Assembly: GCA_002633025.1 (NCBI GenBank)
Contig: NMRB01000539.1
Location: forward strand, 11,930-75,929
Length of the DNA: 64,000 nt
Direction: 5' to 3'
Source: Notospermus geniculatus
Lineage: Eukaryota; Nemertea; Pilidiophora; Heteronemertea; Lineidae
Notes under the pieces: model-generated
Database searches by the model: none
Seen by the model: the letters and a program-made list of their open reading frames with translations, nothing else
Told to the model about the DNA's origin: nothing
In this document: piece after piece, positions 50,644 through 60,915 of the stretch
How positions within the stretch are numbered: position 1 is the first letter of the stretch
Layout of the letters: the number at the start of each line of letters is the position of its first letter
Translations under genes and position numbers: made by a program

Positions 50644-51636
50644 TTAATCTTTCAGTAATAAAAATAGTTTTTCCAACAATTCAGAATTGTTCGCGATTTT
50701 AGGCTTATCCGCCAGGGACATGAAATATTCAGCTTTTTCACGCCACGGTTCCCTAGGCGGTACAACTGAAGCAGGCTGTTGAGAATAGAGAACATAATCT
50801 CGGAGATGAGCAGGAGGTTTCCTTACCCTAAGTGGCCTTACAGGAACTGCAACCACACTTTCCTCCGAGACCACACTGGACTCAACTGATGAGTCAGGGA
50901 CTGTCATTTCCTCCGAGACTTGACTTGAACTTCCATTCGGAGTTGGTTCGGTAACGTTACTCACACCCACGACGCCGCCAAGGTCGCCTGTCGCCACAGT
51001 TGACACTGATGGCAAATTCGTCGTGCTAACCGGCCCTTCACTCGTTGCTGTTCCAGAGGTATCACTCAATTGACCCGGCTCCTGGGCTGGTATTGTTGAC
51101 ATTTCCGGAGCTGTGACAACAAGAACATAATCTCGGAGATGAGCAGGAGGTTTCCTTGCCCTAAGTGGCCTTACAGGAACTGCAACCACACTTTCCTCCG
51201 AGACCACACTGGACTTAACTGATGAGTCAGGGACTGTCATTTCCTCCGAGACGTGACTTGAACTTCCATTCGGAGTTGGTTCGGTAACATTACTCGCACC
51301 CACGACGCCGCCAAGGTCGCCTGTCGCCACAGTTGACACCGATGGCAAATTCGTCGTGCTAACCGGCCCTTCACTCGTTGCTGTTCCAGAGGTATCACTC
51401 AATTGGCCCGGCTCCTGGGCTGGTATTGTTGACATTTCCGGAGCTGTGACAACCTTTCGGGCATCTGGCGGTTCAGTTCTCACAGTCACCTCTGGTGCAA
51501 CAACCTCTATGAACGAATCAACGGACCCATCATCATCATCATTATCCCTGTCCTCTTTCTCTGTGATGGTTTTTATCCTCGATTGGCGTGGCTTTGGAAC
51601 GGGCTTTGGCAGTGAGCTGTCTGTCTCTAATTTCAC
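50644..51636 (-). CDS. C-terminal extension of gypsy polyprotein, duplicated segment
   Basis: 330 codons, rich in Ser, Thr, Pro and Val, following the integrase in a frame one base off. Two 111-codon direct repeats (333-nt period, 50791 and 51124) each include VVTAPEMSTIPAQEPGQL and end RKPPAHLRDYVL. RPxRxRKPPxHLRDYV is a common tail of invertebrate gypsy polyproteins. Ends at TAA before the LTR. Confidence 0.7.
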   Translation of the reverse strand: MKLETDSSLPKPVPKPRQSRIKTITEKEDRDNDDDDGSVDSFIEVVAPEVTVRTEPPDARKVVTAPEMSTIPAQEPGQLSDTSGTATSEGPVSTTNLPSVSTVATGDLGGVVGASNVTEPTPNGSSSHVSEEMTVPDSSVKSSVVSEESVVAVPVRPLRARKPPAHLRDYVLVVTAPEMSTIPAQEPGQLSDTSGTATSEGPVSTTNLPSVSTVATGDLGGVVGVSNVTEPTPNGSSSQVSEEMTVPDSSVESSVVSEESVVAVPVRPLRVRKPPAHLRDYVLYSQQPASVVPPREPWREKAEYFMSLADKPKIANNSELLEKLFLLLKD

Positions 51637-52987
51637 CGACTGGCATCAGCAAATTTCTATGGAGAACACGAGTCGTTCCTCCCCCCTCTGGTTCAACTGA
51701 AAAAACTGGAATATCAGGATTTGGTTGATCCTTGACAGTATAGATATCAGTAGACCATTTATCTGCCAGTTTCTGTTTTCCTCTCAAGTGAACATTTCTC
51801 ACCAGAACCCGATCACCCGGTTGGAGTATAGCTGCTCTGGCTTTCATGTCATATCGACGCTTGTTGGCACCCGAGGAAACGGACTGATTCCTCATTGCAC
51901 TCTCGAAAGCATAATCCAGCCTTTCTTTCAATGATTTAATATACGAGCTATAAGACTCAACCTTCCGGGCGTCATCCAGCCCAAACGAGACATCAACTGG
52001 TAATTTCGGTTCACGTCCGAACATGAGAAAGTACGGGCTAAACCCAGTAGAGTCATGTTTTGTACAGTTGTATGCATGGGTCAGAGAAGACAGGTAATTG
52101 GACCGATTCCCTTTCTTATCCTCAGGCAAGGTTCCCAACATGGACAGAAGTGTTCGGTTGAACCGCTCACATAATCCATTGCCCTGAGGATGGTAAGGTG
52201 TGGTATGCGATTTTTCCATGCCCCCCAATGCGCACAACTCTCGAATAACTGACGACTCGAAGTTGCGGCCCTGGTCGCTATGTAACCGGCCAGGAAACCC
52301 ATAATGTACGATGAAATTCTCATACAAAGCTTTGGCTGTTGTACCAGCCGTCTGATTCTTTGTGGCGATGGCCATAGCATATTTCGTAAAGTGGTATGTT
52401 ATCACCAAAATGTTCTCATAGCCTCTGGACGGTTCAACAGTCAGGTAATCCATACAGACCAATTCCAATGGTTGTGAAGTCGAAACATTCACCAATGAGG
52501 CCTTATCTGATGTAGTAGTAACCTTTCGACGGAGGCAGCGCCCACACGACTGAACATACTTCTCAACTGAATCTACAAACCCTGGCCAGAAAAACCTACT
52601 ACGAACCAAATCAAGCACCCGATCTTTACCCAAATGACCCATGTCATCATGAAGCTGTCTTAGAACTGAGTCATGTAATGAGGAAGGAAGGACAATGCGA
52701 TCAACCTTCTCGCCATCCAGAACACTATGTTTCATCAAAACACCATCCCTCATGGTAAAAGAACGCCAATGTCTCAACCAAGGACGCAATTCAGGAGAAG
52801 ACTCAGGACGTACCCCGTCAATGACACCTCTACGAATCACTGAAATACAGTTATCCTGCTCCTGATGGTATTCTACGTTTTTGGATACCCAGGTTGACAA
52901 ACCTAGGGGTAGGATTTGTTTCCAAAGCTGTAGCTGCTGAAGGAGATGAGATATCAAGACAGGACAAACGGACAGAGACACAGACAC
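51542..52987 (-). CDS. pol: Gypsy-type integrase fragment
   Basis: 481-codon frame. An HHCC zinc domain lies at about residues 110-150 (HDDMGHLG...CGRCLRRK). The integrase core has D in VCMDYLTVE, D in HSDQGRNF and E in LCERFNRTL, followed by a C-terminal GPY-like region (GDRVLVRNVHLRGKQKLADKW). Here integrase would lie downstream of reverse transcriptase, the usual gypsy order, but everything upstream of about 52930 is missing, so the element is 5'-truncated. The frame shifts by one base near 51640 into the next ORF. It is a different family from the 15-21 kb element. Confidence 0.85.
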   Translation of the reverse strand: MSVSLSVCPVLISHLLQQLQLWKQILPLGLSTWVSKNVEYHQEQDNCISVIRRGVIDGVRPESSPELRPWLRHWRSFTMRDGVLMKHSVLDGEKVDRIVLPSSLHDSVLRQLHDDMGHLGKDRVLDLVRSRFFWPGFVDSVEKYVQSCGRCLRRKVTTTSDKASLVNVSTSQPLELVCMDYLTVEPSRGYENILVITYHFTKYAMAIATKNQTAGTTAKALYENFIVHYGFPGRLHSDQGRNFESSVIRELCALGGMEKSHTTPYHPQGNGLCERFNRTLLSMLGTLPEDKKGNRSNYLSSLTHAYNCTKHDSTGFSPYFLMFGREPKLPVDVSFGLDDARKVESYSSYIKSLKERLDYAFESAMRNQSVSSGANKRRYDMKARAAILQPGDRVLVRNVHLRGKQKLADKWSTDIYTVKDQPNPDIPVFSVEPEGGGTTRVLHRNLLMPVGEIRDRQLTAKARSKATPIEDKNHHRERGQG

Positions 52988-53154
52988 ACAGACATGACAG
53001 ATACATTGACACCATGACCAAAAAACAATGTGGTTCCCGATCTCAGTGATCGGGAACCATAAAAATGTAAAATGAAAAATAAATGTCCCTTACGGGCCAC
53101 TGTACCAGTGCGCCGTACGTCATCACCTGCGGTCACGTGAGTCTTGCCAATATT

Positions 53155-53770
53155 TCATTCAAGGTTCAACATCGTCGGTTCAAGGTTGAAAACTTTTATT
53201 CAAGGTTGAAAAAGTTTATCCAAGATTTCAAAAATTTTCACTAGTCAATACGGGAGAATCCAACTTACCTCGACGCGAGTCCAGCTCATAAAAATTTCTA
53301 AAGTTCTAAAAATATCGTAATATAGAGGGGTAGCATAATGGTAGATGGAACAGCTTAGGTATAATACAAGCTGTTCCATTTACCATTATGCTACCCCTCT
53401 ATATTACGGTAATATTAGAACTTAGAAAATTTTTATGACATGGACTCGCGTCGAGGTAAGTTGGATTCTCCCGTACGTATTTTGATTTTCATATTCAAGA
53501 TTTGAAAGTTTTTATCAATGACTACATTATTTTATTCAACATTTTGATTTATATATTCAAGATTTGAAAGTTTTTATCAATGAATAGAAAATTTTTAATT
53601 TTTAATTTTTAATTTTTGACCAAGGTTGCCATATTTTATTCAAGGTTGACAATATTTTATTCAAGATTGACAATATTTATTCAACGTTGACAATATTTAT
53701 TCAAAGTTGACAATATTTTATTCAAGGTTGAACAAGTTTCATAATCATATATGAGAATTTTAATTCTTTA
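53155..53770. repeat. ATTCAAGGTTGA minisatellite
   Basis: Units of about 20-24 nt (TTTTATTCAAGGTTGACAAT) before and after the foldback at 53250-53474. AT-rich, non-coding. Confidence 0.7.
53250..53474. mobile_element. Foldback MITE inside the minisatellite
   Basis: Arms of about 95 nt with ACGGGAGAATCCAACTTACC and complement around a 20-nt centre. Confidence 0.75.
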
Positions 53771-53780
53771 GTGAATTTTA

Positions 53781-54484
53781 CTTGTCTTGACAATATATTC
53801 CACAACCTTGAATAAATTCCGCTTTGGCGTGCCATAGAGATGTCTTTATGTCCAGCTCAAACTGGCGATTATTGTCACATTTCCGCTATGATTCATGAAT
53901 CCCATTCATGTGACCTCAGCTCATGTCAAAGACCAACTATTGATTCCCCATAACATAATTCTATAGTCATGATAGTGGCATGGGGTTTGGCCTACATCTG
54001 TCTAAGCCCTTTCATATTATAGGGCCTACACGTACTGCAAGCCAAGCATAACACAGACAGAAATAGATTTGTTTTTGGCTCTTCCAGATCACAAGTACAC
54101 CCAGAAATCACAGAACCTTCATTTGCTTCATTTGCTGTCAATCTGGGATCAATAAATCAAAACTAAGCATTGGGACTTTTTCTTTGAAGTGGTCTTCAAG
54201 CCACTGTGAAAACACAGACAATAAATCCTATTTTTCCGTCATTTCTAGCCATCTACAAAAACCATTGTTTAAAATTAATGGGTAACAATTGACCAAAATA
54301 ATTTTTCTTGCTGCTGTTATCAATCACTTCTCATGTGATATAATATATGCGAATTTGAGGCTAATCGCAGTCACCGTCTCTGAGATACACACTTTTTGCA
54401 GGCTGGTCTCTTAGGTGCTCATCCCCTTTGACCAACTAGGTCACGGCAGTTGATTTTATTTGCATGGCGCAGACGCACTATATA
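53781..54484. other. Intergenic stretch, nothing recognised
   Basis: AT-rich; no domain-bearing ORF or inverted repeat seen. Confidence 0.45.
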
Positions 54485-55088
54485 GATCAGTTCAAATTAG
54501 GTCGTCGTTTATGACGTCATGGCGATTTCTTGGCAACCCGCACATGCGCAGTAGCCATTTTCCTTGACAACGCGGAGGCTAGTGTGTTTACATTGGTTTC
54601 AACGAAGGATTCCGGCAATCGGCAGCATTTTGGTGGTTCTCTTCGATATTTCTGCAGGAGAGCCCTTAATTACACTGTGAACGGGTCCGGTAACAGTTGA
54701 GGAACGGAAAAATCACTGGTTTCCCCGCTGGTTTCCCACAGTTTGAGCGAAGAATGGGGTGAATTCGCGATCGACCGGCCACGTGCATCGCCATTTTTGT
54801 CCATTCGGAGACCCAACCTGGGCGAATTTTTCTGTAAATCTCACCCGATTTTCATGATGGTTACGATTTTCAGGAGCACCAGGTGATTATCTCGAGGACC
54901 CACACACTTTAAAACACAAAGCTGGGCGAAAAGCCCACAGAAAACGGCAAAATGTGCGACCCACCGGCAAATCCTTCGTTGAAAGCCATTAAAACATCGA
55001 CTTCCGGCTTGGTTCAAAGAAAACGGCAAAATGCGCATGCCCGAATTATCCATGGCAATGACCTAATTACGAAGTTTGATCTCATCTA
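54485..55088. mobile_element. TA-target element with promoter-like motifs, copy 2
   Basis: About 96% like 32382-32987. TA on both sides (54483-54484, 55089-55090). It keeps TGACGTCA at 54512-54519; the TGCGCATGCGC site has one change. Confidence 0.75.
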
Positions 55089-55189
55089 TAGACATACGTA
55101 AATTGTGCCGTGTAAGAAACTTCCTAATAATTAGTATTACATCGAGGAGAAAAGAATCTTAACGTTCAACGTGAGGCCAACAAATCATA

Positions 55190-55431
55190 GGGCCGTATTT
55201 TAGAACGTTCCTTAACATTAAGGTTCAATTGAAATCTATTGTTCTTGATGGTTTTACAATAGACTTAAGATCGACCTTTACGTTAAGGAAAGTTCTAAAA
55301 ATGGGACGCTTTGGCTCGTATTTTAAAACGTTCCTTAACGTTAAGGTCGACCTTAAATCTATTGTAAAACCATCGAGAGCAATTGATTTAAGGTGGACCT
55401 TAATGTTAAGGAATCTTCTAAAATACGGCCC
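55190..55431. mobile_element. GGGCC-ended foldback with ACGTTCCTTAACGTTAAGG repeats
   Basis: Ends GGGCCGTATTTTAGAACG / TTCTAAAATACGGCCC. Three internal copies of TTCCTTAACRTTAAGG. Related to 34008-34113. Confidence 0.65.
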
Positions 55432-55473
55432 ATTGTCTCCGATCAGATCATTTGTGACTTTCAGAAGACAATT

Positions 55474-56526
55474 TTAGAAAGCCGATACATGCTTGACATG
55501 CTTGAGTTGAAAGACGTCTACAACATGTTCATACGTTTTTCTGTCGACGGAAGAAATATTATTCTTTATGATAAAGAGAGACCAGTCGACACCAACCCGA
55601 AGCTTTCTACACGAACTTAATCCGAAACGATAGTCAGGAGGTAGTTTTACGCGTAGTTCCTGAAGTGGTGACAGCTCTTTAGTTCGGTAGATAGCTTGTC
55701 TAGCCACACAGAGTATCTTTATAATACGAAGGAGCGGAGCTCTTGTTTTACTTTGGTAACCGACGAAGAGGAGAATTTGCATGTTTTGGTTCCATTTCCA
55801 GAATATTTTTTTTATCTTTGCATTGAACTTTACTATTTTCACTCTGATCAACTTGAGTTTGTCCCCAGAACGCAAGAACATACGTAATGGAATAGGACTT
55901 CTTACCGGTTCAAAGATTATCAGATGGCCTTTCAACGAGATTGCATACTCACTTTCTTCTTGCAGTTTAAGGGGAATCCATTGGTCTAATTGAATATAAA
56001 GCTGTGACCCAATGTGTGCAACATTGTATCTGTAAAATTGGCAAAAGAATGTAAGCCTATTGTTAGGTCTAATGCGACAACATGTTACAGCTGCCCCACC
56101 TCCAAGGAGTGGAGGGGAGTAGCCGATAACTATGTTCCTCCACTTGTCGCAAAGGTCATCACTAGCTTGCCGAATTTTACCGGAGAAATTTCCTTTATGT
56201 ATATCATACAGAGGATGGTCGATAGGATACCCTCTCTGGGGATTTTTAAGAAAAGAGAATACCAAATGGTGGCTGAACATCGTGTCATGTGGTGCAATGA
56301 TTCCATCCTCCACGTAGGATTTATTTGAAATTACCGTAAGAATGTTTTTCGATAAATATATTCTAAAAACCATGACACTATTGATATGCGACTCAAGAGG
56401 TCTTCTCAGTTTTACCAGATATCCACCGCTGTCCTCATAAAACCACAAATCTTCTGTTTCTGACTGAAGCCGTGGTTCGATCATTATCTGATTGACTTTT
56501 AAATACATCAAAGTATGACTGTGTGA
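55474..56526 (-). CDS. Last exon, 351 codons, unknown domain
   Basis: Longest host-like ORF in the right half. It contains EDLWFYEDSGGYLVKLRRPL and CRIRPNNRLTFFCQFYRYN. No transposase, reverse transcriptase or known fold signature is seen. The in-frame acceptor (TATAG/TCACAC) supports a phase-0 junction with the middle exon. Confidence 0.55.
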   Translation of the reverse strand, partial: SHSHTLMYLKVNQIMIEPRLQSETEDLWFYEDSGGYLVKLRRPLESHINSVMVFRIYLSKNILTVISNKSYVEDGIIAPHDTMFSHHLVFSFLKNPQRGYPIDHPLYDIHKGNFSGKIRQASDDLCDKWRNIVIGYSPPLLGGGAAVTCCRIRPNNRLTFFCQFYRYNVAHIGSQLYIQLDQWIPLKLQEESEYAISLKGHLIIFEPVRSPIPLRMFLRSGDKLKLIRVKIVKFNAKIKKIFWKWNQNMQILLFVGYQSKTRAPLLRIIKILCVARQAIYRTKELSPLQELRVKLPPDYRFGLSSCRKLRVGVDWSLFIIKNNISSVDRKTYEHVVDVFQLKHVKHVSAF

Positions 56527-58190
56527 CTATAGGAGTACAAAAAACCCGTTATTCAAAATAATTCTTAAAAGATTGTGAAATGGGAGTTGGCTGGATAATA
56601 TTCTATACGCCGTGACTATTTGCACAGTAAGTTGCTGTGAAAACAGTACAATATTTCTTAGTTTTCGCACTGCTTACACAGCAGATTCTAACCAATCAAA
56701 ACTATAATGTGAACAGAAGTATCACAAGGTGAAATGCTTTTGAGGTGATCCGAAATTCGTACTGGGACAGTGACCACGTACTGCTTATTATTTTTGGCAT
56801 AGTTCGGTATACTGGTGCTTCGTTCTTAGCTTTAAAATAAGCATGTCTTAAGGTCAGCTCTTATTGTTGTTCAGCCTTCACAGTACCGATGAACGACAGA
56901 TAAACGTCGATTACGCCGTCTCCGTTCCCGATGCTGCCAAATAAAATATATGATCTCTCTAGATGCTCCATAATAAACATGCGAAAGTGAACTGAATTTG
57001 GGATGTAAACTTACATCAACACCAGATGTTTTTCTTTTCACGTCATATCTTTCTAGGACAATTCCTTTTCTTGTTTGACACGGCAGCATAAAATTGAGTA
57101 ACTTCACTGATTTATCGAAGAATATCAACTGAACAAATATATTTTCATGCTTAGGGTGTCCAACGGAATGACGATATGAGGAATGAGGTAAAGTTAACTC
57201 AACTGTATTTGCCTTTTGGTAACCTGTGACCAAATGATACGTAGTAATTTTTATCTTTGATTTCTCTCGTTTTGGAGAAAATGTAAAAACTACGTCCACA
57301 TCAGAAAATAAAAAAATAATAAACATAGCGTGATCGCAAACCAGACATTGTGAATGATGTGCCGTTTATCAAATGAAAAGTTTCTTTGTTCCTTTCAATG
57401 ACCAAATCATATACACTAACGTAAAGACTATATAAGGATTTTTGTCGACAGGAAATGAGAACCTTTTCCCATATTTGTATCCCGAAATCTAATTGGCGGT
57501 CACATAATATTTTGCACCTTTCACTCGTTGGCAAATGTATTCTATTTGAAAACTTGCCTGTTACAAAGTTGTAAAACATCAGCCAACCTGATCGGTGATG
57601 AACAAATATCAGGAAATTCTTGAAGAATCTCTGCGAGAAGCTTATATCTATTTCTCTTATGAAGCCTTTTGAACGATATTTGATCGTAAAAGCGTTATCT
57701 CGTTCTCGGCAGGCATACACCCTGCAGAGCCATATGTAGAACGCAGGTGCACCGGTATGAATTATGTAGCCTTTACCTTGATGGTATGACACCCACCCAA
57801 TTATTTGATGAAGTTGTCAGGTTGATTGACGGAACCAACTTAATTTTCCGATCGAGAACGTAGTTATTGACAAGTAAAGACTGAGAATTCAAAAAGAAAT
57901 TGCCCAAATGATTGTGTTGTTTAGATGCGTGGAAGTTCCAAAACGACCCATTATTTGAAGACAGAAACATACCTTTCTCTGGTACATACTACATCCCATC
58001 TGCCCGGATGTTTTTTTTTCTTCAATGCACATTCCTCTTCTACTTCTTAGCTGACAATTATAACGGTCTTTCTCTCTGCACACGTTGAACATTTTACAGT
58101 TTCCTGTGGTCATGCAGAAAACAGCACACATCAGAAAACGAGATACGACGACCTGATATAAATCAGGAGAGGAAAGTGCCTTGCCTTGCA
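55474..58190 (-). CDS. Unidentified PAN-domain protein, partial and with frame breaks
   Basis: Three linked exons inferred from phase: 57973-58190 (PAN), 57015-57880 and 55474-56526. PAN exon: cysteines in RFLMCAVFCMTTGNCKMFNV then YNCQL and GCSMY, the usual PAN_1 pattern; it ends phase 0 at AAG/GTATGT. The middle exon starts after CTCAG and ends GAT/GTAAGT, phase 0. The last exon starts after TATAG in phase 0 and runs 351 codons to a stop. The middle exon has two frame shifts, near 57795 and in a T-run near 57315. The 600-residue C-terminal part is rich in aromatic and beta-prone residues; I do not recognise it. The start and signal peptide lie upstream and were not found. Confidence 0.5.
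57015..57880 (-). CDS. Middle exon, two frame breaks
   Basis: Successive frames 57773-57880, 57301-57792 and 57015-57326 cover it almost without gaps. Overlaps are at GGGTGGGTG and TATTATTTTTTA, both simple runs. Continuous coding sense is likely, with either errors or a decayed gene. Confidence 0.5.
57973..58190 (-). CDS. PAN_1-type domain exon
   Basis: Acceptor TCGTCACTTAG and donor AAG/GTATGT. Seven cysteines, with the C-x3-C-x5-C core followed by FN. It differs from the PAN-like exons of the gene at 0-13 kb. Confidence 0.55.
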
Positions 58191-58518
58191 CTAAGTGACG
58201 AAAATGAGAATTGGTTTTCATCTTGTGGTTACGTAATTAAACGACGATCGGGCTTCAGCTGTATTCCTTATATATTGACGATAAAATTGGTTATAATCAT
58301 GCTGATCCCGCCTGGTTTCGTTAGCGTGATGTTTGAAGTAACGACTGTTTCTCACAATTGTGCATTTGCATAAACGAGCATGGAATTGGATAACCATTCG
58401 CTTGCAAAAATCGGAGCACGCCGTAAACTAAGATCGAATGAGCAAAACGCGTTATTTCGCAAAAGCTCCTTCGTCCATAAAACAATAATTGATGCGCACT
58501 CAAAACACGCAATGATTT

Positions 58519-58660
58519 ATGCGAACGTCGACGCCACCCAACGTGAACAAGTATGCTAGTAATTATACAGTCTTAAATTAATAATTAACCGTTACTTTCC
58601 GACTGTATATTAACAAAACTAGCATACTTGTTCTGATTGGGTGTGCGTCGACGTTCGCAT
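58519..58660. mobile_element. Foldback MITE
   Basis: Arms ATGCGAACGTCGACGC and GAACAAGTATGCTAG, inverted around a 55-nt AT-rich centre. Confidence 0.7.
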
Positions 58661-59089
58661 GTCTGCTCTACTCAAGTTAATGTACACTCATGGAAAAAAA
58701 GTAAATGGACAGCAGTTTTTCTTGAATACCTCCAAACCAATGCAATGTAGGGGACTGGGCCTAACATATGTGATAGCAACTTTTCCTGGCTATCTGATGA
58801 TATGAAAGTCGAGAAAATCCGGTGAAGTCCACCTTTGTTAAAAGAAATTTTGTAAAGTCATGTTTTTCGCTTCTCTTTATTTGCAGGTTTTCACTGAAAA
58901 TTTTTAATTTGGATGAAAGTGATCTAAAACCACTTTTCTAATTAAAATAATTGACATTTTAAGATATGATATGAAATTTCTCGATGAGAGGAACACACTG
59001 CTATAACAACTTTAGCAAAAACCATGAGCAAATAAAAAAGTAGCGAAAAACATGACTTTACAAAATTTAAGGGCGGTATTTTCCGCCAA

Positions 59090-59430
59090 AAAGGGATATG
59101 TTCAAAGAGGGAAGTCCAAAAAGGGAAGTCCAAAGAGGGAATATTTCTACGTTGTTTCCATTAGAAATCACAGAGGGAAGTTCAAAGTGGGAAGTTCAAC
59201 CTTGGAAGTTCGAAGTGGGAAGTTCAAAGTTGGAAGTTCAAAGTGGGAATTAGTTCACAGAGCGATGTTCAAAGAGGGAAGTTCAAAGTGGGAAGTTCAA
59301 AGTGGGAAGTTCAAAGTGGGAAGTCCAAAGTGGGATGTTCAAAGTGGGAAGTTCAAAGTGGGATGTTCAAAGTGGGAAGTCCGAAGTGGGATGTTCAAAG
59401 TGGGATGTTCAAAGTGGGAATATTTCACAG
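59090..59430 (+). repeat. 14-nt minisatellite GGGAAGTTCAAAGT
   Basis: About twenty units with G/A-rich variants (GGGATGTTCAAAGT). Confidence 0.88.
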
Positions 59431-59755
59431 AGGGTAGTAAGGAATAGTATTTAAGTCATTCATCTAAAAATAAACTAAACACATCTCCCGCACGGCTACA
59501 ACATTTTGTCAACAAAAAGCATAATTGGACTGTTCCATTATGCTGCGGGATGGGGTGAAGGCATGGCCTCGTAGCTGGTCTGCCGAATGCGAGGATTGTG
59601 TGTGTAATGTGAATAGGCGTGGGCCGAGCAGTATAGGCCTACATATGTTGACACTTTGCGTATATAGGCCTACATGTAGGGCCTATGTATGTTGCGTTAA
59701 CAGAAATTTGGCGTGCAGTCAGATCCTAGCATTGTTGTTTTAGGCCTACATGTAG

Positions 59756-60227
59756 CCACGGTGTACAATCAACCTTGCCGTACAGCTGCGGGAGAAAGTT
59801 CCGGTCACATACGCTTGGCAAAGCTGAGATTCCAAATCACTATAAATACCATGCTAAGGGCAAAATGATAACCCAAGGTGAATGAATACACTAAAAAAGC
59901 CCAGCTGCTGCAATATCCCCCAGAAATTCGCAGGAGAACGCACGGAAAATCGGCAATTTTAAAATGAACTGTACGGCTACGGGAGAAGTCTAATTCTCCC
60001 GCAGCCGTACAGTTCATTTTAAAATTGCCGATTTTCGATGCGTTCTCCTGCGAGTTTCTGGGAGATATTACAGCAGCATGCCTTTTATAGTGTATTCGTT
60101 CACCTTGGACTGTCATTTTGCCCTTAGCAGTGGTATTTATAGTAATTCGGAATCTCCAGCTTTGCCAAGCGTATGTGACCGGAACTTTCTCCCGCAGCTG
60201 TACGGCAAGGTTGATTGTACACCGTGG
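59756..60227. mobile_element. Nested foldback with TAG target
   Basis: Arms of about 225 nt beginning CCACGGTGTACAATCAACC, near-identical inverted, flanked by TAG (59753-59755, 60228-60230). Confidence 0.75.
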
Positions 60228-60439
60228 TAGCGATCCGTGTTGAACATGTGCCGGTACTAAATGTCATTAACCCCTTCCCCCTTGATCCCATAATGGAGCA
60301 GCCCAGTTAGGCAAATTAACGATATGAACGGGGCGGGATGAAAGATTAAAATCCACGATCGTAGCAATTTTTGTCGTGCAAATTATAATTCATAATTGAT
60401 TCCCAATGGCACAATTCTTTTGTTTTTGTTTTCTTTGAA

Positions 60440-60735
60440 ATTCCTTCCGTGAACTTCCCTCTTTGAACTTCCCACTTTGAACTTCCCTCTTTGAACATCC
60501 CTCTTTCAACATCACTCTGTGACCTTCCCTCTGTGATCTTCCCTCTGTGAACTTCCCACTTTGAACTTCCCACTTTGAACATCCCACTTTGAACATCCCA
60601 CTTTGAACATCCCACTTTGGACTTTCCACTTTGAAGATCCCACTTTGAACTTCCCTTTGTGATTCTAATGGAAACAACGTAGAAATTCCCTATTTGGACT
60701 TCCCACTTTGGAATTCCCTCCTTGAACATATCCCT
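60440..60735 (-). repeat. Inverted 14-nt minisatellite
   Basis: The same unit in the opposite orientation (ACTTTGAACTTCCC). Confidence 0.88.
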
Positions 60736-60915
60736 CTTTGAGATTTTGGCGGAAAATACCGCCCATAAAAATTCCTTCTATCAAAGGTGGATTTCGCCGG
60801 AATTTTTCCACTTTCATATCATCAGTTAGGCAGGAAAATTTGCTATCCCACATTGCATTGGTTTGGAGGTATTCAAGAAAAACTGATGTCCGTTTACTTT
60901 TTTTCCATGAGTGTA

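Larger units (their letters stand above)
58685..60913. mobile_element. TA-flanked 2.2-kb element with minisatellite arms
   Basis: Ends CACTCATGGAAAAAAAGTAA and complement, flanked by TA (58683-58684, 60914-60915), with 150-nt end arms. Inside are oppositely oriented GGGAAGTTCAAAGT arrays (59090-59430, 60440-60735) and a nested foldback (59756-60227). No transposase. Apparent ORFs are translations of the 14-nt repeat. Confidence 0.8.

Noticed and set aside
59052-59447. 131-codon plus-strand ORF of KVGSSKWEVQSGKF-like repeats (and its partner at 60346-60729)
   Set aside because: It is a translation of the 14-nt minisatellite; period 14 in any frame gives a 14-residue repeat. Both lie in the inverted arms of a transposon.
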